NCBI GenBank assembly: GCA_036387315.1
Contig: DASVTY010000167.1
Location: forward strand, 11,238-75,237
Source: JALZCH01 sp036387315
GTDB lineage: Bacteria; Acidobacteriota; Blastocatellia; Pyrinomonadales; Pyrinomonadaceae
DNA length: 64,000 bases
Direction of reading: 5' to 3'
How positions within the stretch are numbered: the stretch's first letter is position 1; each line of letters begins with the position of its first letter. A model generated the notes under the pieces. That model saw only the letters and a program-made list of their open reading frames with translations. It did no database searches and had not been told where the DNA came from. Shown here piece by piece: positions 61,403 through 64,000 of this stretch. The position numbers and the translations under genes were made by a program.

Positions 61403-63475
61403 TTAAAAACGAAGCTTCGCCCCAAATTTTTCCTCGATTGCCGCGACAATTTGCCGATGCACCGTTTCAGCATCTTCGTCTTGAAGCGTCAGATTGTCCG
61501 AGCGATATTCGAGTCTGACGGTCAGCGAGCGCTCATCGTCGGCGATGCCTTTGCCTTCGTAAATTCCTACAAATTTAATGTTCCGGCATAATTCAAAATT
61601 CTGCGAGCGTACAAAATCCCGAATCTCGCCGAACGAAACCGCCCGTTTGATGAGAAACGAAACGTCTCGCGTGATAGCCGGGAACCGCGGCAATGGACGA
61701 TACAAAATCGGTTCCGTTTTTGCCGTGAGCAGTTTTTTTAAATCAACTTCGGCGAGGAAAACCGGCTGGCGGAATTTGTAATTTGCCCCAATCTCTTCGG
61801 CAAGTCTACCGACAGTTCCGATTTTGTCTCCGTCAAAATAGATTTCCGCTGATTGTCCTTCACGCAGATGTTTGACGCAAGCCGCACGAAATTCCAACTC
61901 CGTCACACGCATCGCCGAAACAGCGGCTTCGAGCGCGCCTTTGACTGAATAAAAATCAAGCTCGCTGTCGGATTCGGCGTGATTGGCAAATCTTTCGCCC
62001 CCGGTCAAAACCAGAGCGAAAGATTCTTTTTCGGTTGGCAGCGCGCCTTCGCCGCCGAACGCCGCAAAAACTCTTCCGATTTCAAACAATTTAAGATTTC
62101 TTTCGCCGAAATTGAAATTGGTTCTGACCGATTCGAGCAATCCGGCAAGCAGAGTCGGGCGCATTCTGACCGCGCCTTCGATAATTGAATCCCGCAGAGC
62201 GACAAACTTCTCAGAGGCAAATTCGTCAATCAAGCCCGGAAGCAGCTCAAACGTCTCGTCGTGTTTAGTGTCAATAAAACTGTAAGAAACCGCTTCGTTA
62301 AATCCCAAATCAGCCAGAGTTTGCCTAAGAGCCTTCTTTTGCGGCTCGGCAGGCTGATATTCGCCCGCGCCGAAAGCGGGCGGCAATTCTTCGGCGATAT
62401 TTTCATAACCCGCGTGTCGCGCAATTTCTTCAACCAAATCTTCTTCAATCGAAACATCGTGCCGCCACGTCGGAGCAACAAAAGTGATGCTTTCCGCCTC
62501 GGCGTTTTCGCGCATTTTAAAACCGAGCGCAGTCAAAATTTGTAATGTCTTTTCCGGCGCGACCTCCAAACCCGTTAACGCATTGACGCGCGAGGCGCGA
62601 AACGGAATTTCCACAAGCGGCTGCGGATTCGGATAAACGTCAACAAATTCGCCCGCTTCGCCGCCTGCTAATTCACAGATTAATTCCGTAGCACGATTTG
62701 AAGCGCGAATCAGATTTTCCACATCAACGCCTCGCTCAAAACGATAAGCGGCTTCGGTCGTTAAACCCAACGCGCGCGAAGTCCGGCGAATTGATTCGCG
62801 TTTGAAATATGCGACTTCGAGCAAAACGTCGGTTGTTTCTTCCGAAATGCCCGAAAACTCTCCGCCCATCACTCCGCCGACCGCAACGGGCTTTTCCGCG
62901 TCGCAAATCAACAGCATTTCGCGGTCGAATTTACGCTCGATTTCATCAAGCGTTTTCATCGTCTCGCCCGGTTTCGCACGCCGTACAACAATCCGATTTC
63001 CCGCCAATTTATTCAAATCAAAAGCGTGCATCGGATTTCCGAGTTCGAGCATTACGTAATTCGTAATGTCCGCCACATTATTAACCGAACGCTGCCCGAT
63101 TGCTTCCAAACGCCTGACCAGCCAATCGGGCGACGCGCCGATTTTTACGTTTCGGATAACGCGCGCCGTAAAACGATGACACAAATCAGAGTCTTCAATC
63201 GTGACGAGATTTACGTTCGTTGTTCGTTGTTCGTTGTTCGTCGAATTTGCAGCTTTTAATTTTGCGTTTTGAATCGCCGCCAATTCGCGCGCCGTGCCTA
63301 AATGCGACAGCGCATCGCCGCGATTCGACGTTAATTCAACGTCCAAAACAAAATCGTCGCCGTGCGGATGAACGCCTTCGACCGCCAAACCGACGCTCGT
63401 CAATTTCTCCGCCGTTTCCTGCGGCGATAAATCAATTTCTACTAAATCTTTCAGCCAGTTATAACTAATATTCAT
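61403..63475 (-). CDS. pheT: Phenylalanyl-tRNA synthetase beta subunit, short form with in-frame heptamer insert
   Basis: 690 residues; typical PheT is ~800. The N-terminus (MNISYNWLKDLVEIDLSPQE) joins directly to GDDFVLDVELTSNRGDALSHLG, so the EMAP-II-like tRNA-binding OB domain (about 100 residues) is absent. B3/B4, B5 and the FDX-ACB anticodon-binding domain are present (VRLEYRSDNLTLQDEDAETV near the end). Codons 75-86 read NSTNNEQRTTNVN, encoded by the TTCGTTG heptamer array at 63214-63243; this is in a linker. It works as a heterotetramer with PheS, charging tRNA-Phe. An S24-like gene lies between it and pheS. Confidence 0.94.
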   Translation of the reverse strand: MNISYNWLKDLVEIDLSPQETAEKLTSVGLAVEGVHPHGDDFVLDVELTSNRGDALSHLGTARELAAIQNAKLKAANSTNNEQRTTNVNLVTIEDSDLCHRFTARVIRNVKIGASPDWLVRRLEAIGQRSVNNVADITNYVMLELGNPMHAFDLNKLAGNRIVVRRAKPGETMKTLDEIERKFDREMLLICDAEKPVAVGGVMGGEFSGISEETTDVLLEVAYFKRESIRRTSRALGLTTEAAYRFERGVDVENLIRASNRATELICELAGGEAGEFVDVYPNPQPLVEIPFRASRVNALTGLEVAPEKTLQILTALGFKMRENAEAESITFVAPTWRHDVSIEEDLVEEIARHAGYENIAEELPPAFGAGEYQPAEPQKKALRQTLADLGFNEAVSYSFIDTKHDETFELLPGLIDEFASEKFVALRDSIIEGAVRMRPTLLAGLLESVRTNFNFGERNLKLFEIGRVFAAFGGEGALPTEKESFALVLTGGERFANHAESDSELDFYSVKGALEAAVSAMRVTELEFRAACVKHLREGQSAEIYFDGDKIGTVGRLAEEIGANYKFRQPVFLAEVDLKKLLTAKTEPILYRPLPRFPAITRDVSFLIKRAVSFGEIRDFVRSQNFELCRNIKFVGIYEGKGIADDERSLTVRLEYRSDNLTLQDEDAETVHRQIVAAIEEKFGAKLRF
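63214..63243 (-). repeat. TTCGTTG heptamer array inside pheT
   Basis: Three full TTCGTTG units and a partial fourth within the pheT coding strand's complement, same unit as the intergenic repeat at 52031-52102. Three heptamers are 21 bases, seven codons, so the reading frame is kept. Only one orientation is present, no inverted arm. Confidence 0.9.
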
Positions 63476-63481
63476 CGAGTA

Positions 63482-63787
63482 TTAATCTTCAACTTTAATA
63501 AGTTTGCCAAAAATAGAATTCGTTCCAACCCAACCGTTTATCAACCCACGATTATTTCCGATTTGAAAACGAGAGCCTTGAATCGCTTTAATCAAATGCA
63601 GATACTCGTTTCCATTAACTTTACACAAAACAATATCGCCCTTTTGCAGAGCACTGAAATCTTGTATCGGTTCAACAGTGCAAAGCTGTCCCGATTCAAT
63701 TTTGCCTTTCATAGAATGTCCGCGCGGACGAAAAGAAACGGTTTCGCCGTTTCTGAGTTTTTGGATGTAAGGCGTTGCCCATCCCAT
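63482..63787 (-). CDS. S24/S26-like peptidase-fold protein between pheS and pheT
   Basis: 101 residues, no DNA-binding domain. The S24 core is recognisable: RPRGHSMKGKIESGQLCTVEP with Ser25 in Gly-His-Ser-Met, and GDIVLCKVNGNEYLHLIKAI. The usual general-base Lys of the LexA/UmuD fold falls at or near a His (HLIKAI), so catalysis is doubtful. LexA-type, UmuD-type or S26 signal peptidase is possible; there is no membrane segment, so the last is unlikely. Its ATG is the base after the pheS stop and pheT starts six bases after its own stop, so it is a full member of the operon. Confidence 0.65.
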   Translation of the reverse strand: MGWATPYIQKLRNGETVSFRPRGHSMKGKIESGQLCTVEPIQDFSALQKGDIVLCKVNGNEYLHLIKAIQGSRFQIGNNRGLINGWVGTNSIFGKLIKVED

Positions 63788-64000
63788 TTATTTAAACTGC
63801 TCTAAAAACCGCACGTCGTTTTCAAACATCAGCCGAATATCGTCGAGCGAATACATCAAAGCGCACATTCTTTCCAGCCCGAAACCGAAAGCAAAGCCCG
63901 AATAAACTTCCGGGTCAACGCCGCAGGCGCGTAAAACATTCGGATGCACCATTCCCGAACCACCGGCTTCGATCCATCCCGAACCTTTGCACGGGCGGCA
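63788..64000 (-). CDS. pheS: Phenylalanyl-tRNA synthetase alpha subunit (C-terminal 70 residues, rest off the window)
   Basis: The visible part (GSGWIEAGGSGMVHPNVLRA, YSGFAFGFGLERMCALMY, LDDIRLMFENDVRFL) is the conserved motif 2 and 3 end of PheS, where ATP and phenylalanine bind in the class II core. The stop codon is at 63788-63790. It is the first visible gene of a pheS, S24-like, pheT unit. Confidence 0.95.
   Translation of the reverse strand, partial: CRPCKGSGWIEAGGSGMVHPNVLRACGVDPEVYSGFAFGFGLERMCALMYSLDDIRLMFENDVRFLEQFK

Overview
The window looks like a chromosomal segment of an Acidobacteriota member, most likely class Blastocatellia. This is inferred from gene content, not from an rRNA gene. 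The pointers are an Oar-type TonB-dependent receptor-like protein, a DUF1800/DUF1501 pair, a CadC-type winged-helix regulator with a membrane anchor, three large serine/threonine kinases of different architecture, and many carboxypeptidase-regulatory-like domains. Base composition is intermediate, and many starts lack an obvious Shine-Dalgarno site.

Layout. 0-10 kb: end of a beta-propeller protein, an amino-acid permease followed by two exported SAM methyltransferase-fold proteins, a CHAP-like enzyme, a lipoprotein, HflX (apparently with an ATT start) and a PgpH-type HD phosphohydrolase. 10-12.7 kb: an AT-richer island with a membrane-bound regulator divergent from two secreted proteins. 13-15.7 kb: rpsU-surE-pcm-dedA and tRNA-Pro. 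16-30 kb: cell-surface and signalling genes (Oar-like receptor, a kinase/coiled-coil/FGE fusion, DUF1800-DUF1501, a trypsin-like protease). 30-50 kb: EF-G homolog, PIG-V-like mannosyltransferase, delta-60/FG-GAP protein, sucC, kinase-PD40, FHA protein, S41 peptidase, kinase-TPR, sucD, thioesterase, ndk. 50-64 kb: NuoI, HAD hydrolase, alpha-solenoid protein, a truncated DUF4139 fragment, a UPF0175/DUF3368 toxin-antitoxin pair, uvrD/pcrA, isochorismatase-like hydrolase, tRNA-Gln, YbgC-like thioesterase, ymdB, 6S RNA, zapA with a ZapB-like partner, then pheT, an S24-like gene and pheS.

Two features stand out. First, many intergenic gaps carry inverted repeats whose arms are tandem heptamers (a different heptamer at most loci, with a few 9-mer versions). 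They often end within a few bases of a start codon that has no Shine-Dalgarno site, and one heptamer array lies in frame inside pheT. Second, two accessory insertions (the toxin-antitoxin pair and the trypsin-like protease) are bracketed by a second, displaced copy of the 3' end of the neighbouring housekeeping gene (uvrD and the EF-G gene). No CRISPR array, rRNA, transposase or prophage was seen.
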